From the NCBI GenBank assembly GCA_009885105.1, contig VFLI01000028.1, positions 1-61,746 of the forward strand: a DNA stretch of 61,746 nucleotides. Direction: 5' to 3'. A program made the position numbers and the translations under genes. Below the pieces are notes generated by a model, which worked only from the letters and a program-made list of their open reading frames with translations, was not told the origin of the DNA and searched no databases. The stretch's first letter is position 1; each line of letters begins with the position of its first letter. The DNA is from Spirochaetia bacterium. GTDB lineage: Bacteria > Spirochaetota > Leptospiria > Leptospirales > Leptonemataceae. Shown one piece after another: positions 42,935-51,609 of the stretch.

Positions 42935-44248
42935 TCATTTGAAACCTCTCGACGCCCAGTCATAGGCGAATTTGACAAGAATAAGGTTGCCGACGGTCAG
43001 GCCTGTCGATACCATAAAAATAATCCAGAAAAGATGCATGACGCGGTTGCGGTACAGCGATTTGAAAAATCCCGGCAGAGTCTGCGTGTCATCTGCAATG
43101 TTCTCAAAATCTTCGACACGCGGTTTGTTTCGCCAGAGTTCCGTGAGCGCCGGGTACATCCAGAGACGTGAACCCACAATGACCGGCGAAATCGGCGCCA
43201 TCACAACCGTGGCAAGAAATGAAAAGATATTGGCCCGTGCTATCAGGGCGCCGATGCCCGCGCCCGCGCTTCGGCAGACCGCATAGACGCCGAAGGCCTT
43301 TACGGCGTCTCCGCCCTCCTTCAGATAGAACAGAAAAAAACCAATCACGGCCGAGAAAGAAAGCCAGGTGAAGACCGTGCGCCAGATCCGTTTGGGCGGA
43401 AGTATATGCAGATGCTCCAGGTCCGTTTCCCGGTTCTCAGTGAGGTGACGTTCAATACCGGACAGATGCCCGGCCCCCACAACCGCCAGAATTTTATGAG
43501 CTTTGCCGTCCAGGTTCAGATCCCGGGCCGTATTTTTTATTTTCTGGGCCAGATAGGTGTCTCTTTCATCGATGATTACTTCTTTTACATGCTGGTAGCG
43601 CCGGGGAAGATTCGCAAAAAGATCCGACAGCACATCTTCCTGTTTCATTTTCTCGATTGATTCTTCGTCGATATCCTCTCTCACAAGAAGAGAAGCGGCA
43701 AGTGTGCTGCCCAGCCACATTTTACTGAAAAAACCCAGTCTGCCCCAGGCGCGCCCCAGTGTGATACGGATTTCTCTGTCTGCAAAAATGAGTTTTTTCC
43801 CGGCTAACTCCGCCAGTTCGCAGGCCGCCAGCATCTCCATACCGGGCTTTACGCCGGTGTTCTCGCCGATTTTTTTCTGGAAGGAGGAAAGTATTAAAGA
43901 GCTGGCCAGAAGCCCAACTTTCTTTTCTTTCACAATGCGTGTCATGTCCAGCTTACGCCAGCGGTCCGGATCTCTCATGGCCTCATGCCTGGGCTGGCAG
44001 AGTTCCACACATACCGCATCCGGTTTCAATTTAGAAAAAAAGCGGCGCACATCATCCACTGACCGGGCCGATACATGGGCCGTGCCAAGAACCACTATTG
44101 TGGTTTTGCCGGATTTATACTGAAAGGCCGGTATGGAAACGGCCTGTTTTGTATGATTTTTTTTATCTGAGATCGATTGAGAAATCTTTGTTTTTTTGCT
44201 GGAAGTTTTCAAGGTCGATTTTTTCAATGGAACGAGCCTCAGAGGCAA
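42935..44248 (-). CDS. TraB/PrgY-family membrane protein
   Basis: 437 aa. A lysine-rich leader is followed by the conserved TIVVLGTAHVSARSVDDV, DAVCVELCQPR, FADREIRITLGRAW, ERDTYLA and AVVGAGHLSGIE segments that define the TraB fold (related to ChaN/EreA-type proteins). The C-terminal third has about four membrane spans. Members degrade or inhibit peptide pheromones in enterococci, but the role in other bacteria is unknown. It is divergent from cheD. Confidence 0.88.
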   Translation of the reverse strand: MPLRLVPLKKSTLKTSSKKTKISQSISDKKNHTKQAVSIPAFQYKSGKTTIVVLGTAHVSARSVDDVRRFFSKLKPDAVCVELCQPRHEAMRDPDRWRKLDMTRIVKEKKVGLLASSLILSSFQKKIGENTGVKPGMEMLAACELAELAGKKLIFADREIRITLGRAWGRLGFFSKMWLGSTLAASLLVREDIDEESIEKMKQEDVLSDLFANLPRRYQHVKEVIIDERDTYLAQKIKNTARDLNLDGKAHKILAVVGAGHLSGIERHLTENRETDLEHLHILPPKRIWRTVFTWLSFSAVIGFFLFYLKEGGDAVKAFGVYAVCRSAGAGIGALIARANIFSFLATVVMAPISPVIVGSRLWMYPALTELWRNKPRVEDFENIADDTQTLPGFFKSLYRNRVMHLFWIIFMVSTGLTVGNLILVKFAYDWASRGFK

Positions 44249-44339
44249 AAAAAATAAAAGGCCTCAGCTGTCAGCACGGAATTTTCAGATTCATGTGCAC
44301 GGCACCGGGAGAGGATCTCTGGATAATTTCAACGGAAAT

Positions 44340-44816
44340 TTGATACATGTGGGCGTAGCGGAATGGAAAACAGGACGCAAACCCGATGCCATCCGAACCA
44401 CTCTGGGCTCCTGTGTGGGCGTGGTTCTGTACTCGGTTGAAAAAAGAGCCGGAGGGATCGCGCATGTGCTCCTTGCGGACGCGCCTCCCGGACGCATTGT
44501 CCATCGCGGAAAATACGCAAAACCCGCTGTTGAGAGCCTGGTCGCGGATTTAAAGAAACTGGATCTCAATCCGGCGGATGTTACGGCGCGGATTTTTGGA
44601 GGCGCCTCCATGTTTGACGCCATGCAGTCCAGTTTTCTAAAAAATGTGGGGCCGGACAATGTGCGCGCCGTGCATGAAGCTCTGGCCGGTCTGAAAATTC
44701 CGATTTCAATAGAAGAAACAGGGGGCACCTCTGGAAGAACTATCACTCTTTATCTGGACGATGGACGTATTCTGCTTCGCTCAAATGGAAGCGAAAAATA
44801 TATTTACAGGACTTGA
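44340..44816 (+). CDS. cheD: Chemoreceptor glutamine deamidase CheD
   Basis: The TTG start at 44340 is chosen because it places the catalytic residues at Cys25 and His42, close to the known CheD positions. The frame is open upstream to 44196 but there overlaps the divergent TraB gene. Motifs: TTLGSCVGV (catalytic Cys), GIAHVLL (His), and IFGGASMF. CheD deamidates Gln to Glu in chemoreceptors and can bind CheC. No other chemotaxis genes are nearby except the HDOD gene downstream, so the pair is probably a satellite of a distant chemotaxis system. Confidence 0.9.
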   Translation: MIHVGVAEWKTGRKPDAIRTTLGSCVGVVLYSVEKRAGGIAHVLLADAPPGRIVHRGKYAKPAVESLVADLKKLDLNPADVTARIFGGASMFDAMQSSFLKNVGPDNVRAVHEALAGLKIPISIEETGGTSGRTITLYLDDGRILLRSNGSEKYIYRT

Positions 44817-44818
44817 TC

Positions 44819-45688
44819 ATGAGCGCCGATGAAATGAAAGCCCGCATTGATGCCCTGCTCGCAGATATACAGCAGCTGCCGACGCTGCCGTCGATCGCGA
44901 CGCGCGTGATCCGTCTGGCCACAAATCCGGATGTTGATATCAAGGCTCTTGCGGATGAAATTTCCAGAGATTCCGCCATAACGGCAAGTCTTATCAAACT
45001 ATCAAATTCCGCATATTTCAGGCCGTCTGGCCGCATTCGGTCTGTTCAGGAGGCGATTGTGACGCTGGGGCTGAACACTGTAAAAGATATTATACTGATA
45101 ATCGCCTCCAAAGGCATACTGAAAGTCGATCTGGACGCGTACAAACTGAACGGACTGGAACTGTGGGATCACAGTCTCCTTGTCGCGGAAATGTCCTCGC
45201 GCATTGCCAGGCTGAAAAAAATTAAGACCGCGGCGGATATCGCGTACACGGCCGGTCTTCTGCATGACACGGGTAAAGTTGTGCTCATTCATTTTTTTCG
45301 CAAAATCCACCGGCAGATCGCCATGGAAATGGACGCCGATCCGAGTCTTAAGTTTACCAATTTGGAGAAAAAATATCTGGGTTACACGAACATTGAAATC
45401 GGCGGGAAGCTTTTAAGAATCTGGAATTTTCCGGACGAGCTGGTTGAGGCCGTCGGGCTTCGTGACAGACCGGATCAGGCTGTGATCAATCCGGAACTGT
45501 GCAGTGTCGTTCATCTGGCCAACATACTGGTGCTGTCCGCTGGAGTCGGCGTCGATGCGGGCGGCCTGACGGAATCGATCAGTCCTTTCGCCATAAACAC
45601 ACTCAAGATCAAAGACGCAGAACTTCACAAACTGTATGAAGACGTGCCGGAGATGATTGAGAACATCGGCGATTTGCGGGGAATCTAA
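44819..45688 (+). CDS. HDOD-domain signalling protein
   Basis: The ATG at 44819 lies two bases after the cheD stop. The 289-aa protein is an HDOD domain: IQQLPTLPSIATRVIRL, DSAITASLIKLSNSAYF, TLGLNTVKDIIL and LLHDTGK. HDOD proteins resemble HD phosphohydrolases but usually lack activity and act in signalling, often beside chemotaxis and cyclic-nucleotide genes. Here the HD pair is present in LLHDTGK. It is co-transcribed with cheD. Confidence 0.88.
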   Translation: MSADEMKARIDALLADIQQLPTLPSIATRVIRLATNPDVDIKALADEISRDSAITASLIKLSNSAYFRPSGRIRSVQEAIVTLGLNTVKDIILIIASKGILKVDLDAYKLNGLELWDHSLLVAEMSSRIARLKKIKTAADIAYTAGLLHDTGKVVLIHFFRKIHRQIAMEMDADPSLKFTNLEKKYLGYTNIEIGGKLLRIWNFPDELVEAVGLRDRPDQAVINPELCSVVHLANILVLSAGVGVDAGGLTESISPFAINTLKIKDAELHKLYEDVPEMIENIGDLRGI

Positions 45689-45719
45689 TAGAATTGAACA
45701 CCGGCGAGTACTCTGACAT

Positions 45720-46367
45720 ATGCATTTAGAACTTCAAAAAATTTATGAACGGCCGATGACGGAAGCAGAAAAAAAAGGATTCCGATTTTTTTCTGCCGGC
45801 ACAATTGCGCTCCTACCGTTCTGGCTTTTCTTCTTCATTTACTTCTTTTGCCTGCTTCTGAAATTCCTGGGCATAAATGATATCCTGGGTTCGATCAATG
45901 CTTTTTTCTCACTTGGTATCGATGAAGTTCTAATAGATTTAATACCGCTTGCCATCGGTCCAGTTTTCCTGTATTTTATTCCCTATCTGTGGGGCAGGTT
46001 TGGCTCAAGCATCTCCAGCAAAATGCTGGTCATTACAGGAGAAATTACAGAATTGTATAACGGCCGATCAGATTTCTATCTGACACTGGGCGGAATAAGC
46101 TGGATTGTCCCATATGAGGGATTTTCAGCAGCAGGTAACAATGACGCAGTTATGCTCATGCGACCAGAGTATTACCGCCTCAGATATATAACAGAAGTCA
46201 GGAAAATGAGCGAAAAAGAAGAGCGTCTGCAAGGTTGGGCCTTGATCGGGGATATCTCAAACAGTCACCTGTATTATTTTGAGAAAATTCGCATTGCATT
46301 CAATCTTTTCTTAACGATGGCTTTTTTTGCGACAATTGCCGGCGCCATTTACTTCGTCTGTCGTTAA
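45720..46367 (+). CDS. Predicted membrane protein, unknown
   Basis: 215 aa with about four hydrophobic segments: IALLPFWLFFFIYFFCLLL, an interrupted helix near 80-100 (LIDLIPLAIGPVFLYFIPYL) and AFNLFLTMAFFATIAGAIYFV at the end. A soluble middle (about 105-170) contains ITGEITELYNGRSDFYLTLG. No family is recognised. Confidence 0.6.
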   Translation: MHLELQKIYERPMTEAEKKGFRFFSAGTIALLPFWLFFFIYFFCLLLKFLGINDILGSINAFFSLGIDEVLIDLIPLAIGPVFLYFIPYLWGRFGSSISSKMLVITGEITELYNGRSDFYLTLGGISWIVPYEGFSAAGNNDAVMLMRPEYYRLRYITEVRKMSEKEERLQGWALIGDISNSHLYYFEKIRIAFNLFLTMAFFATIAGAIYFVCR

Positions 46368-46408
46368 AAATGCCTTTTCCCCTGCGTATCCTGATTTCAA
46401 TTTGACGC

Positions 46409-46948
46409 GTGCAAAAATCGTGCATTGCGCTTGTGGGCGGCCGGGGCGCGGGGAAATCAAAAATCTCGCGCAAATTCGGAAAACTGACAAACCGGGTCGT
46501 CCTGTCCACGGACACTCTGGTCACCTATGAGGCCGGCGGACTGACGGTGGATACGATTGTCAGCCGCTACGGCTGGAAAAATTTCCGCGACCGGGAATAT
46601 GAAGTTCTGGAAAAGCTCAAGGCCATGAAGAATATCATCATCGACTGCGGCGGCGGAATTCTGGTGGAAGCGCCGGATTCATCCGGTCCCGGATCGACGG
46701 AAAAGTATTCCGAGAGGAAGGCTGATCTCTTGAAATCGTTCTGCACTGTCGTCTACATCCAACGCGACATGAAATGGCTGCAGTCCAAATCGGGCCGGGA
46801 TTCCGGGCGGCCGGATCTGATCGGGGAGTACGATGAACTTCTGCGCCGCCGTTTTGCCTGGTATGAGAAGGCGGCGGACCGGATCGTGGAAATGAAAGAT
46901 CTGGAAGCGGACGATGTCGCTAAAATTCTGGCGGCGGACTATCCCTGA
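46409..46948 (+). CDS. aroK: Shikimate kinase-like protein
   Basis: GTG start at 46409. The 179-aa P-loop kinase has GGRGAGKSKISR (Walker A), STDTLV (substrate Asp), FRDREYEVLE (Arg/Glu of the shikimate site) and CGGGI (Gly-rich shikimate loop). It would phosphorylate shikimate for chorismate synthesis. Its 3' end overlaps the convergent DUF4279-like gene by ten bases. Confidence 0.85.
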   Translation: MQKSCIALVGGRGAGKSKISRKFGKLTNRVVLSTDTLVTYEAGGLTVDTIVSRYGWKNFRDREYEVLEKLKAMKNIIIDCGGGILVEAPDSSGPGSTEKYSERKADLLKSFCTVVYIQRDMKWLQSKSGRDSGRPDLIGEYDELLRRRFAWYEKAADRIVEMKDLEADDVAKILAADYP

Positions 46949-47373
46949 AATTCATCTCCTTTTTCGGCAACGTCGATGGCCAGGTGCGCGCCGATGTAGC
47001 CGGTAAAGAGAGCGTGTTTCGGCGAAATTTCAAAGAATGCAGTTGATTTCGGTTTTTTCACCAGGAAGCAGTAAAATTCCAGCTTGGCTCTGCGCGCGAT
47101 GGACCTGAGTTTTTTCCGGATTGGAAGAAGCCGCATCAGAAGTTGAGTGAAATGTTCTTCCAGGGATTCGGTGGCGGAATGCGTGGAATGGATCTGCCAG
47201 ATTTTTTCATTGCCCATCGTGTAGGTTCTGTCCGGCTGAATGTCGATTTCCATAGTAATATGATCCGGATCCAGATCGGGCGCGGAAATTGTGAAGATAA
47301 CCCAGCCCTCGATTCCTTTTTCCGGACTTCGCGAGGGAACCGGAACGATCTTGCTTAAATTTGAAGTTTCCAT
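46939..47373 (-). CDS. DUF4279-like protein
   Basis: 144 aa, soluble. WVIFTISAPDLDPDHITMEIDIQPDRTY near the start and FYCFLVKKPKSTAFFEIS later fit a DUF4279 fold (an immunity-protein-like family in some systems), a tentative match. No toxin gene is adjacent. It is convergent with aroK. Confidence 0.5.
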   Translation of the reverse strand: METSNLSKIVPVPSRSPEKGIEGWVIFTISAPDLDPDHITMEIDIQPDRTYTMGNEKIWQIHSTHSATESLEEHFTQLLMRLLPIRKKLRSIARRAKLEFYCFLVKKPKSTAFFEISPKHALFTGYIGAHLAIDVAEKGDEFQG

Positions 47374-47390
47374 ATTATAAAGAGTATTAA

Positions 47391-47422
47391 CTGGATGGAC
47401 AGGAATTACAGGATTGATTTTA
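47391..47422 (+). repeat. Dispersed CAGGAT-type repeat
   Basis: CTGGATGGACAGGAATTACA followed by GGATTGATTTTA matches the family of CAGGAT/ACAGGA-containing intergenic repeats also present at 57703-57777. It lies in the space upstream of two divergent genes. Confidence 0.5.
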
Positions 47423-47481
47423 TGCTATAAGAATATTATCGGCCCGACCAAGGGGAAAAAAACGGCCTGAAAATTGACATT

Positions 47482-48087
47482 ATGGAAGGAAATTCTACAA
47501 TTCAAATTATTGCAGCATCACTGCGGCCGTTATTCCCGTCTTCCTACCATAATTACAGCTTTGCAGAACAGCCCTGGGGATTCAGTCTATTCACTTTGCA
47601 CTGGTCCTGCTACATTGTAGTTGTTTGTACAGTTTCAGTCTGTATTTATTTGCTGCTCGCCTGGGAAAATTCTAAATGGTCCCTTCCCTTGAAGATCAAG
47701 TTTTCGTGGCTCAAGCTTGTTGCTTCATTTTTGTTCAGCCTGGTTACCGCCGGCGGGATTATGTTTTTGATATTTGGACACGACATAAGCAGGCTTGATG
47801 TAAATATTAAAGAAAATTATATAATTGTGCACGGTATATTCTCGACGGAAAGAATCGATTTTTCTCAAATTGCGGACATAAAGGTCGTTTCCGTGAATGT
47901 TTCGCGGTCCCGGACTTCTTCTGCCAGAAATGATTTTTACCTGGTATCGGGCGAACGCAGAGTGCTCTGTTTTTCAGGCGGGAAGTGGACCGAATATGAC
48001 GCGCCTGAAAATATTGAATTCTCTAAATATACCTCAAGAATCGCCGCAGAGTTGAATACAATCATTCGATTGAGTAAAAAGCAATAA
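47482..48087 (+). CDS. Predicted two-span membrane protein with PH-like domain
   Basis: 201 aa. Two hydrophobic spans near the N-terminus (CYIVVVCTVSVCIYLLLAW; LVASFLFSLVTAGGIMFLIFG) precede a soluble beta-rich domain (about 105-185) with DVNIKENYIIVHGIF and SGERRVLCFSGGKW. The layout resembles membrane-anchored bacterial PH-like domains. No function can be given. Confidence 0.55.
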   Translation: MEGNSTIQIIAASLRPLFPSSYHNYSFAEQPWGFSLFTLHWSCYIVVVCTVSVCIYLLLAWENSKWSLPLKIKFSWLKLVASFLFSLVTAGGIMFLIFGHDISRLDVNIKENYIIVHGIFSTERIDFSQIADIKVVSVNVSRSRTSSARNDFYLVSGERRVLCFSGGKWTEYDAPENIEFSKYTSRIAAELNTIIRLSKKQ

Positions 48088-48139
48088 ATTTTTCAGACCC
48101 GTCCGCGCCGATCAGCAAGGCGTTTTGAGCCTCAAGCGT

Positions 48140-49255
48140 CTAAACTACAAAACGCGCTATATCTTTTTGAATTCTCGAAACAACTTCATACTGAATCGTC
48201 CCTGTCAGATCGGCCAGATCTTCTGCGGTGATTTTTTCTGATTCTGACGCGCCTATCAGCACGGCCTCGTCGCCGGGCCGGGCGTTTTCAATATGGGTCA
48301 CATCGACCATGATCATGTTCATGCATACTCGGCCCACAAGCCTTGCGCGTTTGCCGCGAATCAGAACGTGCGAGCGGTTGGATAGCGAGCGTTCGTAGCC
48401 TTCAAAATAGCCCACAGGCAAAACGGCGATGGAAGCTTCATACGGGAGCCGGACCGTGCAGCCATATCCTATGTTCCGGCCTGATTCTATGCGGTTGATA
48501 TGAACGATCTTTGTCGTCCAGGAGAGAACGGGACGAAGCTCCGGAAGCTGGCCGTACATGCCGTGGGCGGAAATTCGGGTCGATACGGAGGGCCAGAAAC
48601 CGTACAGGGAAATGCCGAAACGAACAATATCCATTCTCGATTCCGGCAGAATCAGAGCCGCGGAGCTGGCCGCGCAGTGGAATCTCAGTTTTCTTCCGCA
48701 CGAGGCCAGTTGTGCAAGTTTTACCGCTTCAGAAAAATTATCCAGCTGTTCCTTTGCGTAGGACTGATCCGTGACATCCTCCACGTTGGCAAAATGCGTC
48801 ATAAGCCCCGACCAGGGCATCTGCGGATTTTCCGACAGAAAATCCAGAACCTTGCGAAAAGTACTGCCGCTCTGTCCCAGGCGCGACATGCCGGTGTCAA
48901 CTTTCAGATGGAAGGGAACGGTCGGCCGGATCAGCATCAGTTCACGAATATGGTCCAGGCTGGAGAGCACCAACGGACAGGACGGAGGGATTTCCGGATA
49001 GTCGGCCGGATCATTCATGCCCATGATGAGTATGGACGTTTCCGGATCCATTTCTCGGACGATGCAGGCCTCTTCAATAGAATTCACGCCGAATCGGTCC
49101 ACCGATCCGGAAAGCATAGGCACGATTTTATTCAAACCATGACCGTAGGCATTGGATTTTACGACGGCCATAAACTGGCTGTCCGCACAGATTCCGCTGA
49201 GAATCTCCACGTTATGTCTCAGTGCCGAAGAGTCTATAGTTACACGGGTGAGCAT
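48140..49255 (-). CDS. alr: Alanine racemase
   Basis: 371 aa. The PLP lysine is in AVVKSNAYGHG (Lys33). Other motifs are HLKVDTGMSRLG, FHCAASSAAL and NIGYGCTVRL (catalytic Tyr from the second subunit), and GRVCMNMIMVDVTH. It makes D-alanine for peptidoglycan. No neighbour suggests special regulation. Confidence 0.96.
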   Translation of the reverse strand: MLTRVTIDSSALRHNVEILSGICADSQFMAVVKSNAYGHGLNKIVPMLSGSVDRFGVNSIEEACIVREMDPETSILIMGMNDPADYPEIPPSCPLVLSSLDHIRELMLIRPTVPFHLKVDTGMSRLGQSGSTFRKVLDFLSENPQMPWSGLMTHFANVEDVTDQSYAKEQLDNFSEAVKLAQLASCGRKLRFHCAASSAALILPESRMDIVRFGISLYGFWPSVSTRISAHGMYGQLPELRPVLSWTTKIVHINRIESGRNIGYGCTVRLPYEASIAVLPVGYFEGYERSLSNRSHVLIRGKRARLVGRVCMNMIMVDVTHIENARPGDEAVLIGASESEKITAEDLADLTGTIQYEVVSRIQKDIARFVV

Positions 49256-49344
49256 ATTCGACAGACCGGGTCAGGGCAAATATTGACTTGCCCTTCTTGT
49301 CGAACACTAAAAACTGGTAAAAAATATCCAGCGCAGAAATTATT

Positions 49345-49485
49345 ATGAAAAAATTGAGAAAGCCGCGATCTGTCAGAAAAAATATCGCACAAAAAAGGCA
49401 CGAACGTGCTTTGAGAAGCAAAGCCAAGCAGGCGCACAGACGCGGAACCGGTTTCAGAGATATAGAAGAATCCTCCTCTTCCTGA
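49345..49485 (+). CDS. Candidate small basic protein (46 aa)
   Basis: The frame from ATG 49345 to TGA 49485 encodes MKKLRKPRSVRKNIAQKRHE (first 20), then an Arg/Lys/Ala-rich stretch and an acidic-serine tail (EESSSS). About one residue in three is basic. Such short basic proteins are typical of ribosome- or RNA-associated proteins, and it faintly recalls the N-terminus of S20. There is no clear Shine-Dalgarno site, so it may be a chance frame. Confidence 0.4.
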   Translation: MKKLRKPRSVRKNIAQKRHERALRSKAKQAHRRGTGFRDIEESSSS

Positions 49486-49680
49486 CAGTCGGTGTAAAAA
49501 TAAAAAAATCATAAAATCATCTTCTCGTCCTGAGCATCCTGCCGATCTCTATCTATAGGAAGATTCTCAATGAAAATGTCAAATTCCCAGCTTTTTCAGG
49601 AATCTTTTGAAAACCTCTGTTAAATTTGAAGAAACTTACGTCAAAGGTGTTGTATCTCGATTAACTTAGAGTAATACCAT

Positions 49681-51606
49681 ATGGTTTCTGCCGAGAAAAT
49701 ATTCCAGTATATTCAGAAGCATAGAAGATACGCGATTCTGCCAATTGACGTTTTTCTTTCGGCGCTCTCATTTTACACAGCCAGCGCCCTCCGGTTCGAC
49801 GGTTTTATTCCGCATCAGTGGGAAACATTTTCCGGTTATGATGAATTTCTAAATATCGCTGTCATCTATACGGCAACCCGGGGATGCCTTTTTGTGATCA
49901 TGGGCCTGTACCGCAGTCTGTGGGCCTATGCGTCGATTCATGATCTTTTCCTGATATTGAAAGTGGGGCTCATTTCCACTCTGGCCGGAGTTCTGTCGTT
50001 GATTTTTTACAACAGATTGGAGGGAATTTCTCGCAGTGTGCTGGTTCTGGACGGCATCCTGTTGTTTCTTTTTCTGAGTTTTCGAAGTTTCAGCTGGAGG
50101 ATTCTGCGAGATCTGGTTTTTCTGCGCCGGGCCCGCAGCGGAAAAAAAACTCTGCTGATCGGCGCGGGGCCGGCCGGCAACCGTCTTGTGACGGAGCTTC
50201 GCACCAATCAGTCCTATCAGCTTCTGCCCGTTGGATTTCTGGACGATGATCACTCCAAACTGGGGGGACATATCCAGGGACTGCCCGTGCTCGGCAAAAT
50301 CGCCGATCTTGAGAAAACCATAAACGCGCATAAAGTGGAAGAAATCATCATCACAACAAAACTTCCGGGAAGTCTGATCCGTCAGATTTACCGCGACTGC
50401 GAAGAAAAGGGCGTTATCTGCAAAACACTCCCTCCCCTGAGCGACATTCTGGCGCGTCCGGATATCGGAAACGCTCTGCGCGACATCAGCCTCGAAGATC
50501 TCCTGGGCCGCGATGTGGTACGCCTGGAAACCGACGACATACGCAAGGTTCTGGAAAACAAAACCATTCTCGTCACCGGATCCGGCGGGTCCATTGGAGC
50601 TGAGGTCTGCCGGCAGCTGATGATGTTTCATCCTGGTGTCATGATCCTTCTGGATTCCGCCGAAACGCCGCTGTACGATATCGATTACGAACTTCACAAC
50701 TCGTCGGTATACCATATGAACGGGATCACCCGGACTTCCATTGTCTCCGCGATCGGCGATTTACGCAATCCGGAAATGCTGGCACGGCTTTTCAAGCAGC
50801 ATGAAATTCATGCCGTATTTCACTGCGCCGCTTACAAGCACGTTCCCATGATGGAACTCAATCCCGGCGAGGCCGTGATGAACAACATAATCGGAACAAG
50901 AAACGTGGCGAACGCCGCGCGCGACGCCGGAGTGGAAAGATTCGTCATGATCTCGACGGACAAAGCTGTCAATCCGGTGAATATCATGGGTGCGACCAAG
51001 CGCATCGCAGAACTGTACATACAGAATCTCGCGCGGACTTCGGACACGAAATTCATCACGGTTCGATTCGGAAATGTTCTGGGATCCAACGGATCGGTGA
51101 TACCGCTGTTCAAACGGCAGATATCCTCCGGAGGACCGGTGACGGTAACCCACCCGGAGATTATCCGTTATTTTATGACAATCACGGAGGCGGCAGGACT
51201 TGTGATTCAGGCGGGCGTCATGGGCGAGGAAGGCGAAATATTCATCCTGGACATGGGCGAGCCGGTCAAAATCAAAGATCTCGCCGAGGATATGATACGG
51301 TTTGCCGGACTGGTGCCTTACAAAGATATTGAAATACGCTACATCGGACTGCGCCCCGGGGAAAAACTTTTTGAAGAGCTCCTTCTCGCAGGGGAAGGCA
51401 TACAGCCCACGCGCCATAAAAAGATTCATATCGCTCTGTCGCGGAATATGAATCTGTCGACTCTTACGGCCCGCATCGCCGAGCTGGAGCTTGTATCCAA
51501 ATCGGACACGAGATCGGAAATCGACAATATCATCGGCAGCATCCTTCCGGAATACCGCCCCGTTTTTCTCCATGCGCCGGCAAAAAAAATTCCCGATATC
51601 GCATAA
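49681..51606 (+). CDS. UDP-sugar 4,6-dehydratase of the PglF/WbpM/FlaA1 (CapD) family
   Basis: 641 aa. Four N-terminal membrane spans and a CoA-binding-like Rossmann domain (TLLIGAGPAGNRLV near 160) precede the dehydratase Rossmann domain with TGSGGSIGAEVCRQL (about 300) and CAAYKHVPMMELNP. The SDR active site reads STDKAVNPVNIMGATKR, with Met in place of the usual Tyr, as in WbpM/PglF enzymes. It would convert UDP-GlcNAc to a 4-keto-6-deoxy sugar for envelope or glycoprotein glycans. The next gene (SGNH hydrolase) begins three bases after its stop. Confidence 0.93.
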   Translation: MVSAEKIFQYIQKHRRYAILPIDVFLSALSFYTASALRFDGFIPHQWETFSGYDEFLNIAVIYTATRGCLFVIMGLYRSLWAYASIHDLFLILKVGLISTLAGVLSLIFYNRLEGISRSVLVLDGILLFLFLSFRSFSWRILRDLVFLRRARSGKKTLLIGAGPAGNRLVTELRTNQSYQLLPVGFLDDDHSKLGGHIQGLPVLGKIADLEKTINAHKVEEIIITTKLPGSLIRQIYRDCEEKGVICKTLPPLSDILARPDIGNALRDISLEDLLGRDVVRLETDDIRKVLENKTILVTGSGGSIGAEVCRQLMMFHPGVMILLDSAETPLYDIDYELHNSSVYHMNGITRTSIVSAIGDLRNPEMLARLFKQHEIHAVFHCAAYKHVPMMELNPGEAVMNNIIGTRNVANAARDAGVERFVMISTDKAVNPVNIMGATKRIAELYIQNLARTSDTKFITVRFGNVLGSNGSVIPLFKRQISSGGPVTVTHPEIIRYFMTITEAAGLVIQAGVMGEEGEIFILDMGEPVKIKDLAEDMIRFAGLVPYKDIEIRYIGLRPGEKLFEELLLAGEGIQPTRHKKIHIALSRNMNLSTLTARIAELELVSKSDTRSEIDNIIGSILPEYRPVFLHAPAKKIPDIA

Positions 51607-51609
51607 GCC

